Under the pieces are notes generated by a model that made no database searches, was not told the origin of the DNA, and worked only from the letters and a program-made list of their open reading frames with translations. This document shows, one piece after another, positions 50,657 through 58,896 of a stretch of DNA of 64,000 nt. Within the stretch, counting starts at the first letter, position 1. Each line of letters opens with the position of its first letter. The position numbers and the translations under genes were made by a program. Origin of the DNA: an uncultured Lachnospiraceae bacterium (lineage in GTDB: Bacteria; Bacillota; Clostridia; Lachnospirales; Lachnospiraceae); contig CASEIR010000006.1 of NCBI GenBank assembly GCA_949287925.1, positions 39,145 through 103,144 on the forward strand, given 5' to 3'.

Positions 50657-52025
50657 AAACCTGACTAATATTCAGGTATATCGAAAAAAATGGCATTTTA
50701 ATATAGGACTGGTTCTTTTCGGAGTTATTTTTATCTATCTTATAGTAACAATCCTTTTATATCTGACCAGAAGTCATGTTTCTGTTTATGAAGTCCGTGA
50801 AGGATCCATTCTAAAAGATACCGCTTACACCGGATTTATACTGAGAGATGAATCGGTCGTGTATTCGGACCGTGATGGATATATCAATTATTTTACGCTC
50901 GAAGGCAGCAAGGTGGGCGTCAAGACAAGAGTCTGTTCCATATCAGACGATGAACTCCAGTTTCATGACGAAACTCCGGACCAGCAGTCTGAAGCGTTGA
51001 CTTCGGAGGAGCAGGCATCCATCCAATTAAAAACAAAAACATTCAGCGAAAGTTTTAATGAAAATCGTTTCGGCGACGTCTATACACTGAAGGATAATAT
51101 TTCCACACTTCTTGACAGTAAATCTAACCAGAGCCGTCAGGCACAGCTGGATGCCATGATTGTGGAAGGAGTGCAGAATCTACAGATTTTCCAGGCTTTT
51201 ACCGATGGAATCATTTCGTATTCCTGTGATGGCTATGAGGGTGTGTCATTTAGTGATGTGACAGAAGATATGATCCGGAAAACAGATTATAAAAAAACAG
51301 CATTTTATAACAATATGAAGGTAAAGTCCGGAGATCCTATTTACAAACTCATCCGCAGCGATTCCTGGACCGTTGTGATCCTGCTGGATGATGATACCGC
51401 TCAGGAATTAGCCGACACCAGCATTGTCAAAGTTAAGTTTTCTAAAGACGGTGAGACTGCAAGAGCCGGTTTTCAGATATATAATACAGAAGATGCCAAT
51501 ATGGGGTTCTTATCCTTTGACACTTCTATGATCCGATATGTAGAAGACCGTTATATTGATCTGGAACTTATACTGGAAGACGAATCTGGTTTGAAGATTC
51601 CCAAGTCTTCCGTAATATCAAAAGAATTTTATACGGTTCCGCAGGACTATCTTACACAGGGAGGCAACACCAATGCTACCGGAGTACTGATAGATAACGG
51701 AAGCGATACTCCCGAATTCCAACAGGTGGACGTATATTACAGAAACAGCGAAAATGATATGGTTTACCTCAGCACAGATGATTTTGAAGCGGAATCCATT
51801 CTTCGAAAAGAGGATTCTGGCGACACATATGAATTGTCAGAAACAGAAAAATTAAAGGGCGTATATAATATTAACAAAGGTTACGCCGTCTTTAAACCGG
51901 TTACGGTTCTTTGCGAAAGCGATGAATACTACATTGTTGAAGAAGGAAATTCATATGGCCTGTCTAACTATGACCATATCGCTCTTTATGGTGACAGTAT
52001 TCATGAAAATGATGTAATCATATAA
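50646..52025 (+). CDS. HlyD-like membrane-anchored protein at the division-gene cluster
   Basis: A 459-residue protein with one N-terminal membrane helix (about 19-42, NIGLVLFGVIFIYLIVTILL) and a large outer part. The region after it (VREGSILKDTAYTGFILRDE, YINYFTLEGSKVGVKTRVC) is like the biotinyl-lipoyl-like start of HlyD/membrane-fusion proteins, followed by helices and a beta domain. No ABC or RND pump gene is adjacent, so an export role is doubtful; its neighbours are yggS and sepF. GTG 50646 is chosen: AGGAGG (50631-50636) is 9 bases upstream, but only 3 from TTG 50640. Confidence 0.75.
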   Translation: MANKNLTNIQVYRKKWHFNIGLVLFGVIFIYLIVTILLYLTRSHVSVYEVREGSILKDTAYTGFILRDESVVYSDRDGYINYFTLEGSKVGVKTRVCSISDDELQFHDETPDQQSEALTSEEQASIQLKTKTFSESFNENRFGDVYTLKDNISTLLDSKSNQSRQAQLDAMIVEGVQNLQIFQAFTDGIISYSCDGYEGVSFSDVTEDMIRKTDYKKTAFYNNMKVKSGDPIYKLIRSDSWTVVILLDDDTAQELADTSIVKVKFSKDGETARAGFQIYNTEDANMGFLSFDTSMIRYVEDRYIDLELILEDESGLKIPKSSVISKEFYTVPQDYLTQGGNTNATGVLIDNGSDTPEFQQVDVYYRNSENDMVYLSTDDFEAESILRKEDSGDTYELSETEKLKGVYNINKGYAVFKPVTVLCESDEYYIVEEGNSYGLSNYDHIALYGDSIHENDVII

Positions 52026-52042
52026 ATAAAGGAGTTGTTAAT

Positions 52043-52738
52043 ATGATCCAGGATAATCTGGCTAAAGTAGAAGAACGAATTACAAAGGCCTGTATACGTG
52101 CCGGAAGGAAAAGAGAAGATGTGACACTGATTTCGGTCAGCAAGACCAAACCAGTGGAAGTGTTAAAAGAAGCTTATGATCTTGGCGTCCGGTGTTTTGG
52201 TGAAAATAAAGTGCAGGAACTCTGCGAGAAATACGAAACACTGCCAAAGGACATCCACTGGCATATGATCGGCCATCTTCAGCGCAACAAGATAAAATAC
52301 ATCATTGATAAAGCAGAACTGATTCATTCAGTTGATTCGCTCAGACTTGCGGAAGCTATTGATAAAGAAGCCGGCAAACGGAACATAACCTGTAATATCC
52401 TCATTGAAGTGAATGTGGCGGGAGAAGAGACCAAATTTGGGGTGACTCCGGAGGAACTTCCGGACCTCGTAGAAAAAATCAGCAAGTTCGAACACATTCG
52501 GGTTCGCGGCTTAATGACGATTGCTCCTTTTGTTGAAAATCCTGAAGAAAACCGCCCGATTTTCGCACGTTTGCGCAAATTATCTGTTGACATTGCCAGT
52601 AAAAACATTGATAATATTACTATGAGTGTTTTGTCTATGGGTATGACTAATGATTACGAAACAGCCATAGAAGAGGGCGCTACTATGATTCGAGTCGGAA
52701 CCGGAATATTTGGCGCACGTAATTATACTCAAGTATGA
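52043..52738 (+). CDS. yggS: YggS/YlmE family PLP homeostasis protein
   Basis: A 231-residue single-domain PLP protein (alanine-racemase barrel without the second domain). The PLP lysine is in ITLISVSKTKPVEVLKEAYD terms (TLISVSKTKP near residue 35), with HWHMIGHLQRNKIKYI near 75 and VLSMGMTNDYETAIEEGATM near 205 for phosphate binding. It keeps PLP levels in balance and has no known catalysis. The neighbourhood yggS-sepF-ylmH matches the Bacillus ylm operon. AAAGGAG precedes ATG 52043. Confidence 0.95.
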   Translation: MIQDNLAKVEERITKACIRAGRKREDVTLISVSKTKPVEVLKEAYDLGVRCFGENKVQELCEKYETLPKDIHWHMIGHLQRNKIKYIIDKAELIHSVDSLRLAEAIDKEAGKRNITCNILIEVNVAGEETKFGVTPEELPDLVEKISKFEHIRVRGLMTIAPFVENPEENRPIFARLRKLSVDIASKNIDNITMSVLSMGMTNDYETAIEEGATMIRVGTGIFGARNYTQV

Positions 52739-52763
52739 AACATAAGATAGGAGAATTCATAAT

Positions 52764-53321
52764 ATGAAAGTATTAGATAAGTTTTTAAATATGATGAAAC
52801 TGGACGACGGTGATGACTACGATGATGATTTCTTCGATGATGACGATTATGAAGATGATTATGAAGACGACAAGCCAAAAAGAAGTCTGTTCGGTGGACG
52901 GGCCAAAAGATATGACGATGAGGAAGAGGATGAATCTTATGATATAGCGCCAAGATCTTCTTCCCGTTCAGCAGCACATTCCAGCAGCAAGGTGACTCCT
53001 ATGCGCCAGCCTGCAAGAAGAAACAATGTAAGCATGGAAGTCTGTGTCATTAAACCAACTTCAGTGGATGATGCCCGTGAAATTACAGAGACGCTTCTCA
53101 GCGGACGTACTGTAATCCTTAACCTTGAAGGACTGGATCTTGAGATCGCGCAGCGTATTATTGACTTTACATCGGGCGCTACTTTCGCAATCAGCGGTAA
53201 TCTGCAGAAGATTTCTAATTATATTTTCCTGGTTACTCCTACAAATGTAGATATTTCCGGAGATCTGCAGGATCTGTTGAATACTTCCTTCGATGCTTCC
53301 TCTATGCGGACAAGATTCTAA
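52764..53321 (+). CDS. sepF: Cell division protein SepF
   Basis: A 185-residue SepF that ties FtsZ to the membrane and aligns protofilaments. The N-terminal amphipathic helix MKVLDKFLNMMKL is the membrane anchor. The linker is extremely acidic (DDGDDYDDDFFDDDD and more, residues about 14-36), then basic and Ser-rich. The C-terminal SepF domain begins near 95 (VCVIKPTSVDDAREITETLL) and contains GRTVILNLEGLD and FTSGATFAISGNLQKIS. It is somewhat longer than Bacillus SepF (152) because of the linker. AGGAG lies before ATG 52764. Confidence 0.95.
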   Translation: MKVLDKFLNMMKLDDGDDYDDDFFDDDDYEDDYEDDKPKRSLFGGRAKRYDDEEEDESYDIAPRSSSRSAAHSSSKVTPMRQPARRNNVSMEVCVIKPTSVDDAREITETLLSGRTVILNLEGLDLEIAQRIIDFTSGATFAISGNLQKISNYIFLVTPTNVDISGDLQDLLNTSFDASSMRTRF

Positions 53322-53323
53322 CC

Positions 53324-54082
53324 ATGACAAAAGAAGAAGTATTATTACAGAAGCGTCTGGCTGAATTATCCAGAACCGCTTACACACGAGGAATCGTTAC
53401 TTATTCGGATTTCCTGAATCTGAATGAACTGAATATTCTACATACCATGCCCAAAGATCTGTTATCTACAGAATATGAGACTTTTGGCGGATATGATTTT
53501 GCTGAGCGTCAGATGGCTGCATTTCTACCTGATGCTCTTTATTATGAGCATCAATATCCAATCTGCATCATTGAAATTGCTCCCGTCAATCTAAAATTTG
53601 CCGAACCACTGTCACATAGGGATTATTTGGGCGCCATTATGAACCTGGGAATTGATCGTTCAAAATTGGGAGATATTGTCGCGGACAATCAGCGGGCTTT
53701 GTTATATATCAAAGAAGAACTTGCAAACTATGTCGAAGAACAGCTTACTAGAGTACGGCATACGGTTGTAAAAACGAATCCTGTACCCCATATAGATATA
53801 ACTGAATTGTCTCCCAGATACGAGAGCATAAAAGGGACCGTAGCTTCCATACGTCTGGATACAGTACTTTCCCTGGCATATCCGGTATCCCGAAGCAAAA
53901 TGACCGGATTTATTGAGAACGGCAGTGTATTTGTAAACGGCAGACTGATCACCAGTAATGGCTACCGTCTTCAGGAGGGCGATATCATATCCGTGCGCAA
54001 AATGGGGAGAATCTGCTATGACGGCGTCATCTCAGAAACCAGAAAAGGCCGGTATATGATTTCTATCCGAAAATTTTGCTGA
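53324..54082 (+). CDS. ylmH: S4-domain RNA-binding protein YlmH
   Basis: A 252-residue protein with an N-terminal alpha/beta part (PDALYYEHQYPICIIEIAPV, LSHRDYLGAIMNLGIDRSKL) and a C-terminal S4 RNA-binding domain (about residues 178-250; LDTVLSLAYPVSRSKMTGFI, VFVNGRLITSNGYRLQEGDI). Recent work on Bacillus YlmH places it on stalled 50S-peptidyl-tRNA complexes in ribosome rescue; the older link is to cell division. It begins 2 bases after sepF. Confidence 0.92.
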   Translation: MTKEEVLLQKRLAELSRTAYTRGIVTYSDFLNLNELNILHTMPKDLLSTEYETFGGYDFAERQMAAFLPDALYYEHQYPICIIEIAPVNLKFAEPLSHRDYLGAIMNLGIDRSKLGDIVADNQRALLYIKEELANYVEEQLTRVRHTVVKTNPVPHIDITELSPRYESIKGTVASIRLDTVLSLAYPVSRSKMTGFIENGSVFVNGRLITSNGYRLQEGDIISVRKMGRICYDGVISETRKGRYMISIRKFC

Positions 54083-54095
54083 GAGGAGACAATTG

Positions 54096-54605
54096 ATGAC
54101 AACTTCGAATCACAGAATTCCACACTATATTGCGGCGCTTTTTTTTGCACTGATCCTGTTATTATTCGATCAGTTTACAAAACATATGGCCATTCTTCAT
54201 CTGAAAGACCGGCCGGCATATTCCATAATTGACCACGTATTCCAATTGGAATATCTTGAAAATCATGGCGCGGCATTCGGCATGCTGCAGAACCAGCAAT
54301 TATTTTTCCTGTTAAGTTCCATTGTGATCACCGTTGCAATTATCTGGTTTTATCACCGTGTTCCAATGGAAAAGCATTTCCTTGCATTGAGAATCTGTTC
54401 TGTGTTCATCCTTGCCGGAGCCTGGGGCAATGGAATCGACCGGCTCCGGCATGGCTATGTAGTAGATTTCTTTTATTTTATATGGATTGATTTTCCTGTA
54501 TTTAATGTTGCAGATATTTATCTTACCGTATCTGTAGCCGCATTAATTCTTTTACTTCTCGTCTATTATAAGGAGGAAGACCTTGAAAGAATACTTCACA
54601 ATTGA
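54096..54605 (+). CDS. lspA: Lipoprotein signal peptidase (signal peptidase II)
   Basis: A 169-residue aspartyl protease with four membrane helices that cuts signal peptides from prolipoproteins. The two catalytic aspartates are in GNGIDRLRHGYVVDFFYF (second Asp of the pair) and FPVFNVADIYLTVSVAAL; FDQFTKHMAILHL is the other conserved block and YLENHGAAFGML the Asn/Gly block. ATG 54096 is preferred over TTG 54093, with GAGAGGAG upstream. It overlaps rluD by 23 bases. Confidence 0.97.
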   Translation: MTTSNHRIPHYIAALFFALILLLFDQFTKHMAILHLKDRPAYSIIDHVFQLEYLENHGAAFGMLQNQQLFFLLSSIVITVAIIWFYHRVPMEKHFLALRICSVFILAGAWGNGIDRLRHGYVVDFFYFIWIDFPVFNVADIYLTVSVAALILLLLVYYKEEDLERILHN

Positions 54606-55497
54606 AAGTCAGGAAGGAGAACGAGTTGACCGTTATCTTTCAGAGGAGCTGGAAGACCGTTCCAGATCTTATATTCAGAAATTAATAAAAGAGAATCATG
54701 TCCTAGTAAACGGAAAGCCTGTAAAAGCTAATTACAGGCTTTCTTTGGGTGATAATATCAGTATCACACTGCCTGAGATTCAGGAACCGGATATTCCTGC
54801 TGAAAACATTCCCCTTGACATTCTTTATGAGGATGAAGATCTTCTGATTGTCAATAAACCAAAACAAATGGTTGTTCATCCGGCTCCCGGTCATTACAGC
54901 GGCACACTTGTAAATGCATTGATGTATTACTGCGGCAGCGAATTATCCGGTATTAATGGCTGTATACGTCCGGGGATCGTTCACCGCATCGATATGGATA
55001 CTACAGGATCCCTGGTTATCTGTAAAAATGACATGGCTCATCAAAGTCTTTCCTTGCAGCTAAAAGATCATTCCATCCATCGCGTCTACGTTGCTATTGT
55101 CCATGGAAACATAAAGGAAGATGAAGGAAGTGTCAATGCACCGGTCGGCCGGCATCCAACAGACCGGAAGAAGATGAGTACACATGCAAAAAACGGCCGG
55201 CCGGCAGTTACACATTATCAGGTTTTAGAACGATTTGGTGATTATACTTATATCCGCTGTATTCTGGAAACCGGACGCACCCATCAGATTCGTGTTCATA
55301 TGTCCAGTATCGGGCATCCCCTGCTGGGCGACCGTGTATACGGCCCGAAAAAGTGTCCGTTTCCGAAGCTCCAGGGTCAGACCCTGCATGCCATGACACT
55401 GGGATTTATTCATCCGAGAACCGGAATTTATCTGGAGGCTGAAGCCCCGCTTCCTGAATATTTTAAAGAATTACTGACTCTTTTGAGAAAGAATTGA
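54583..55497 (+). CDS. RluD-family pseudouridine synthase (YlyB-like)
   Basis: A 304-residue RsuA/RluA-type pseudouridine synthase. An N-terminal S4 domain (residues about 12-75, VDRYLSEELEDRSRSYIQKL) is followed by the catalytic domain with the Asp in GIVHRIDMDTTGSLVICKND near residue 138; LETGRTHQIRVHMSSIGHPL near 233 is the second signature. The target is probably the helix 69 cluster of 23S rRNA, by likeness to RluD. Start codon TTG 54583 has AAGGAGG at 54571-54577. RlmH, which methylates one of those pseudouridines, is encoded at 15.8 kb. Confidence 0.93.
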   Translation: MKEYFTIESQEGERVDRYLSEELEDRSRSYIQKLIKENHVLVNGKPVKANYRLSLGDNISITLPEIQEPDIPAENIPLDILYEDEDLLIVNKPKQMVVHPAPGHYSGTLVNALMYYCGSELSGINGCIRPGIVHRIDMDTTGSLVICKNDMAHQSLSLQLKDHSIHRVYVAIVHGNIKEDEGSVNAPVGRHPTDRKKMSTHAKNGRPAVTHYQVLERFGDYTYIRCILETGRTHQIRVHMSSIGHPLLGDRVYGPKKCPFPKLQGQTLHAMTLGFIHPRTGIYLEAEAPLPEYFKELLTLLRKN

Positions 55498-55577
55498 AGA
55501 AAATTGTTTGATTATTCTATACTTTGCCCCAAAATTGATGTATAATAGATTATATACGATAAAGGAGCGTGATTAGC

Positions 55578-56222
55578 ATGGCAAAAACCTCAACCATTAT
55601 CACAATAGGAAGACAGTTTGGAAGCGCCGGCCGCGAAATCGGTTATCGGGTAGCAGATGAACTGGGCATCAAATTATATGACAAGGAAATGCTGAACCGT
55701 GCGGCAAAAGAAAGTGGGATCTGCAAAGAATTATTTGAAACTCACGATGAAAAGCCTACAAACAGCTTTCTTTATTCTCTGGTTATGGACACCTATTCGC
55801 TCGGATATTCCTCTGGAAGTTATACAGATATGCCCATAAACCATAAAGTATTTCTGGCACAGTTTGACGCTATCAAAAAGATTGCGGATGAAGGTCCCTG
55901 TATTCTGGTCGGAAGATGTGCTGATTATGCTCTGGAAGATTACAACAATGTTCTAAGCGTATTTATCCACGCAGACCTCGATGTAAGAATCCGAAGAATT
56001 GCTCGTATCTATGATCTTACCGATGCAAAAGCTAAGGATTTGATTTTAAAAACGGATAAAAAGAGAGCCAGCTATTATAATTATTACAGTAATAAGAAAT
56101 GGGCTTCCGCAGAAAGCTATCATATGTGCCTGGACAGTTCTATTCTTGGAATCGAAGGAACGGCAGAAGCTATTATAAAACTGGTAGAATTAAAAGAACG
56201 CGATACGGATAAGAAATTATAA
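55578..56222 (+). CDS. Cytidylate kinase-like family protein
   Basis: A 214-residue P-loop protein of the cytidylate-kinase-like family (PF13189). The start TIITIGRQFGSAGREIGYRV contains a degenerate P-loop typical of the group, ILVGRCADYALED near residue 112 and VFIHADLDVRIRRIARIYDL near 128 follow. The true Cmk is a different protein; the substrate here is unproved. ATG 55578 is chosen since AAGGAG (55562-55567) is 10 bases upstream; the frame also starts at GTG 55569. A TATAAT at 55541-55546 may give it its own promoter. A terminator follows. Confidence 0.85.
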   Translation: MAKTSTIITIGRQFGSAGREIGYRVADELGIKLYDKEMLNRAAKESGICKELFETHDEKPTNSFLYSLVMDTYSLGYSSGSYTDMPINHKVFLAQFDAIKKIADEGPCILVGRCADYALEDYNNVLSVFIHADLDVRIRRIARIYDLTDAKAKDLILKTDKKRASYYNYYSNKKWASAESYHMCLDSSILGIEGTAEAIIKLVELKERDTDKKL

Positions 56223-56252
56223 ATTACCGGAAGTACCAAAAGACATATGAGA

Positions 56253-56275
56253 GGCAGCTTAATAGCTGCCTTTTC
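56253..56275 (+). terminator. Intrinsic terminator after the cytidylate-kinase-like gene
   Basis: GGCAGCT (56253-56259) pairs with AGCTGCC (56264-56270) around TAAT, followed by TTTT. It lies between convergent genes and may also end the ttcA transcript. Confidence 0.75.
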
Positions 56276-56277
56276 TG

Positions 56278-57012
56278 TCATCTTGTATGCAAAACACGGT
56301 CTGGCCACCCTTGGATATTGCCATTTAAAATAGCAGTAAACATTCTCTGGCGCACCCCCGGATTTTCCTGATTCAGCTGTCGGATCAGATCTTTAGCATA
56401 TTGCCTCTTTGTATATCCGTCAATTGGGCATCTGCTGGTAACAACCGGAAGATCATATTTATTCCGGAAACCAATTACATCCGCTTCATCCACAAACATA
56501 ATGGGACGGATGACTGTCAGATCCATCCGGTCAAGATAAGTTCTTGGTGAAAAAGAATAGAATCTTCCCTCATAAAAGAGGGAGAGCAGCATGGTTTCTA
56601 TAATATCATCCTTATGATGAGCGTAAGCTACTTTATTGCAGCCCATTTTTTTCACTTCCTGGTTCAAAGCTCCTTTGCGCATCTTTGCACACAGAGAGCA
56701 TGGATTCGTTTCTTGACGCTCCTCAAACAGAATATGTGCAATATCTGTCCGAACAATATGATATGGAACTTCTAATTCAGAACAAAGCCGGGATACCGGA
56801 GTAAAATCACATTCGGAATACCCAAGATCCACTGTTATAGCGCTCAATGTAAACTTTTTCGGATAAAATCTCTGTAATCCATGAAGGGCGTACAAAAGCG
56901 TCAGGCTGTCCTTGCCGCCGGAAATGCCGACGGCAATGTGATCCCCTTCTTCAATCATCTGGTATTCATCTACAGCTTTTCTTGTATAGCTCAGCAACTG
57001 CTGTAATTTCAT
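56278..57012 (-). CDS. TtcA-like tRNA 2-thiolation PP-loop protein
   Basis: A 244-residue PP-loop ATPase. The adenylation loop is AVGISGGKDSLTLLYAL near residue 35. Two Cys sites, NPCSLCAKMRKGAL near 115 and TSRCPIDGYTKRQYAK near 200, match TtcA, which makes 2-thiocytidine at position 32 of tRNA, probably with a 4Fe-4S cluster. The start is ATG at 57012 because AAAGGAA lies upstream on the minus strand; the frame extends to 57048 without a site. It lies 42 bases downstream of the recombinase gene and is likely cotranscribed with it. Confidence 0.85.
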   Translation of the reverse strand: MKLQQLLSYTRKAVDEYQMIEEGDHIAVGISGGKDSLTLLYALHGLQRFYPKKFTLSAITVDLGYSECDFTPVSRLCSELEVPYHIVRTDIAHILFEERQETNPCSLCAKMRKGALNQEVKKMGCNKVAYAHHKDDIIETMLLSLFYEGRFYSFSPRTYLDRMDLTVIRPIMFVDEADVIGFRNKYDLPVVTSRCPIDGYTKRQYAKDLIRQLNQENPGVRQRMFTAILNGNIQGWPDRVLHTR

Positions 57013-57054
57013 AATTGTTATATTCCTTTCTGTTAATTTGATCCTCAAAAATTC

Positions 57055-58113
57055 TTAATCTTCTCTGAGTTTTACCGCTGAGGCAGCCCGTCTGCGCCGA
57101 TCTTCATCTATCGCCGCATAATGTTTTTTTGTCGTATTTACATCTTTATGTCCGAGAACATCTGCAACAAGATAGATATCGCCAGTTTCTTTATACAAAG
57201 AAGTCCCGTAAGTACTCCGCAATTTATGCGGAGTGATTTTTTTATAAGGAGTCACCTGTCTTGCATACTTCTTAACCATGTTTTCAACTGCCTGGACCCC
57301 CATACGTTTCCTCTGGGTAGATAAAAACAACGCATCCTCATGCCCGGGCAGGGGAAAGGCCGCTTTTCGGTCGCCTTCCATATAGATATGCAAAGCTCTG
57401 GCAACCTCGTCTCCGAAATAGACAACCATTTGATTTCCGCCTTTCCTGGTAACAGTAATCCCGTTATTCTTAAAATCTACATGATTCAGATCAAGTCCAA
57501 CGCATTCGGAAACACGGATTCCGGTTCCTAGAAGGAGCGTCAGAATGGCAAGATCGCGGTCTTTCGTTTTTCTATAATATGTCAAAGCCTGTCCGGTAAG
57601 ATGATTCCCGGCTGTTTCTACATAATCCAGCAGCGAAGCTACCTCATCCGCATCCAGACGGATAATCGCTTTTTCATGCATCTTAGGCATATCTACCAAT
57701 AAAGTAGGATTCTTGCTGATGATCTGGTGTTTAAAATAATAATTATAAAAGCTTCTGAGCGCTGACATCTTTCTGGCAAGACCTTTTTCCCCATTCGTAA
57801 CCAGACCGTCATCACGCTTATAAACCTTCAGATATTCCATATATTCCTCAATATCTACCGGTTCTAGACGTTCAAGATCCTGAACCGTAAACTGATTCAT
57901 GGAATAGTTTTTGTAAGCCGGATTATTTTCCATCAGAAAATGAAAAAAAACACGGATATCATAAGCGTAATTCATACGTGTTTTCGCAGAAGAACGCGGC
58001 TCGATAGCCCGGAAATAATCTTTTGCAAAATCCGGCAGTGTTTTTAGGATGTCACGCATTCTGAGTGTGTAATCAATCCGGACCTGTTCATGATATGACT
58101 TTTTTTCTGCCAT
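57055..58113 (-). CDS. Tyrosine recombinase, XerS-like
   Basis: A 352-residue tyrosine recombinase. The N-terminal SAM-like core-binding domain (about 25-145) starts SYHEQVRIDYTLRMRDILKT and resembles the XerS of streptococci, longer than XerC/D (about 300). The catalytic residues are visible: Arg in LLGTGIRVSECVGLD, Lys in VTRKGGNQMVVYFG, His/Arg in ITPHKLRSTYGTSLYKETG, and His/Tyr in VLGHKDVNTTKKHYAAID. XerS works alone on a dif-like site to resolve chromosome dimers. The ATG at 58113 follows GGAGGCG. It is not flanked by phage genes, so a core Xer role is more likely than an integrase. Confidence 0.85.
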   Translation of the reverse strand: MAEKKSYHEQVRIDYTLRMRDILKTLPDFAKDYFRAIEPRSSAKTRMNYAYDIRVFFHFLMENNPAYKNYSMNQFTVQDLERLEPVDIEEYMEYLKVYKRDDGLVTNGEKGLARKMSALRSFYNYYFKHQIISKNPTLLVDMPKMHEKAIIRLDADEVASLLDYVETAGNHLTGQALTYYRKTKDRDLAILTLLLGTGIRVSECVGLDLNHVDFKNNGITVTRKGGNQMVVYFGDEVARALHIYMEGDRKAAFPLPGHEDALFLSTQRKRMGVQAVENMVKKYARQVTPYKKITPHKLRSTYGTSLYKETGDIYLVADVLGHKDVNTTKKHYAAIDEDRRRRAASAVKLRED

Positions 58114-58159
58114 AAAACGCCTCCAAATCCATAATACTAAATATCTGAAAATCCCGTTC

Positions 58160-58188
58160 ATTATATCATACGTCATTCGGTTTGTCTA
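58160..58188 (-). promoter_or_regulatory. Sigma-A promoter for the recombinase-ttcA operon
   Basis: On the minus strand: TAGACA (58183-58188), a 17-base spacer and TATAAT (58160-58165), with TGA before the -10 (extended). The ATG is 47 bases downstream. Confidence 0.7.
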
Positions 58189-58280
58189 TATCTTTTGGAA
58201 AAATCGGTATTTGACGTATAGATATATCTGTGAAGGAAAACCTACTTTAAAAAGCGACGGACCTTTCTGGCAATAATGAA

Positions 58281-58317
58281 GCAACCGTTCGAAAGCTTAT
58301 CTGCTCCGGACGGTTGC
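58281..58317 (-). terminator. Hairpin downstream of the LysM gene, possible terminator
   Basis: GCAACCGTTCG (58281-58291) pairs with CGGACGGTTGC (58307-58317), 11 pairs with one wobble, 15-base loop. On the minus strand it is followed by TTCATTATT, a weak T tract. It lies 120 bases past the LysM stop. Confidence 0.4.
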
Positions 58318-58333
58318 TATAGGTGAGTATAAT

Positions 58334-58362
58334 ATATAAGATAACATTGTAATATCTTATAT
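58334..58362. repeat. Perfect 10-base inverted repeat, spacer 9
   Basis: ATATAAGATA (58334-58343) and TATCTTATAT (58353-58362) flank ACATTGTAA. The total of 29 bases is close to a dif site (28-31 bases), and it lies about 220 bases upstream of the XerS-like gene, but the sequence does not match the known difSL or Bacillus dif consensus. Confidence 0.45.
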
Positions 58363-58439
58363 GCATAAATAATAAAACTGCTGCAATATATAATCTATAA
58401 CTTCATCTACATTATATATTATATTTTAAAAGGCAAATA

Positions 58440-58790
58440 CTAATTGGTATAATAAACAACCGTCAGATATTTTCCTTCCTGAATCTGATCGGTAGCCAGT
58501 CCGTTGATCTTCATCAGTTCTCCCACATAACGGCCGATATCCTGTGAAGTTCCATTGGTATATTCTGAAGCAATATCCCACAATGTATCACCGGACTGAA
58601 TCTCAATACTCTTATAAAATCTCTGATTATCTGCACCGCTTCGAGAATCATCATGAGCGTCTACAAGACGTTTCCCAGTTATAATACTGAAACAAAAGAC
58701 AAGAATAAACGTTGCCACCACAAAAGAAAGCTTCTTCAGGTAAACTTCTCTTCTTCTTTTACATGAATGGTGTAATCTTCTTGTATTCAT
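58440..58790 (-). CDS. LysM-domain membrane protein, probable SOS-induced division inhibitor (YneA-like)
   Basis: A 116-residue protein with a basic N-terminus, one membrane helix (about 22-42, LSFVVATFILVFCFSIITGK) and a LysM domain (about 65-113, KSIEIQSGDTLWDIASEYTN and GRYVGELMKINGLATDQIQE). Size, order of parts and the divergent position beside lexA match Bacillus YneA, the SOS cell-division suppressor. The LysM part should bind peptidoglycan. Its promoter is consensus TTGACA-17-TATAAT with a LexA box inside, so strong, tightly SOS-controlled expression is expected. The ATG at 58790 follows GGGGGAAGAG. Confidence 0.82.
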   Translation of the reverse strand: MNTRRLHHSCKRRREVYLKKLSFVVATFILVFCFSIITGKRLVDAHDDSRSGADNQRFYKSIEIQSGDTLWDIASEYTNGTSQDIGRYVGELMKINGLATDQIQEGKYLTVVYYTN

Positions 58791-58821
58791 ATTCTCTTCC
58801 CCCCGCTCTGATTGATTCTAC

Positions 58822-58835
58822 AGAACATTCGTTCG
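58822..58835. promoter_or_regulatory. LexA (SOS) box 1
   Basis: AGAACATTCGTTCG matches the Firmicutes LexA consensus CGAAC-N4-GTTCG with one mismatch at the outer edge. It lies between the -10 and the start codon of the LysM gene, in its 5' leader. Confidence 0.8.
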
Positions 58836-58849
58836 TTTTCTATGGTTAT

Positions 58850-58878
58850 ATTATATGTTTCGAACAAATGTTTGTCAA
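58850..58878 (-). promoter_or_regulatory. Consensus sigma-A promoter of the LysM gene
   Basis: On the minus strand: TTGACA (58873-58878), 17 bases, TATAAT (58850-58855), both hexamers perfect. LexA box 2 fills most of the spacer. Confidence 0.85.
58861..58874. promoter_or_regulatory. LexA (SOS) box 2 inside the LysM promoter
   Basis: CGAACAAATGTTTG matches CGAAC-N4-GTTCG with one mismatch. It occupies the spacer between -35 and -10 of the LysM promoter, the strongest repressing position. Confidence 0.8.
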
Positions 58879-58896
58879 TGCTTTTTGGCAAAATAT

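Larger units (their letters stand above)
58189..58439. other. AT-rich intergenic stretch between the recombinase and LysM genes
   Basis: The gene-free interval is 58114-58439. Besides the recombinase promoter (58160-58188) it holds a GC-rich hairpin (58281-58317), a perfect 10-base inverted repeat (58334-58362) and AT-rich sequence with many TATA steps. No open frame of meaningful length was seen. In streptococci the XerS target site lies just upstream of xerS, so this is the place to look for a dif-like site. Confidence 0.5.

Noticed and set aside
57055-58113. Tyrosine recombinase as a prophage or conjugative-element integrase
   Set aside because: No phage, relaxase, excisionase or direct att repeats are nearby, and the flanks are housekeeping genes; a core XerS-like role fits better.
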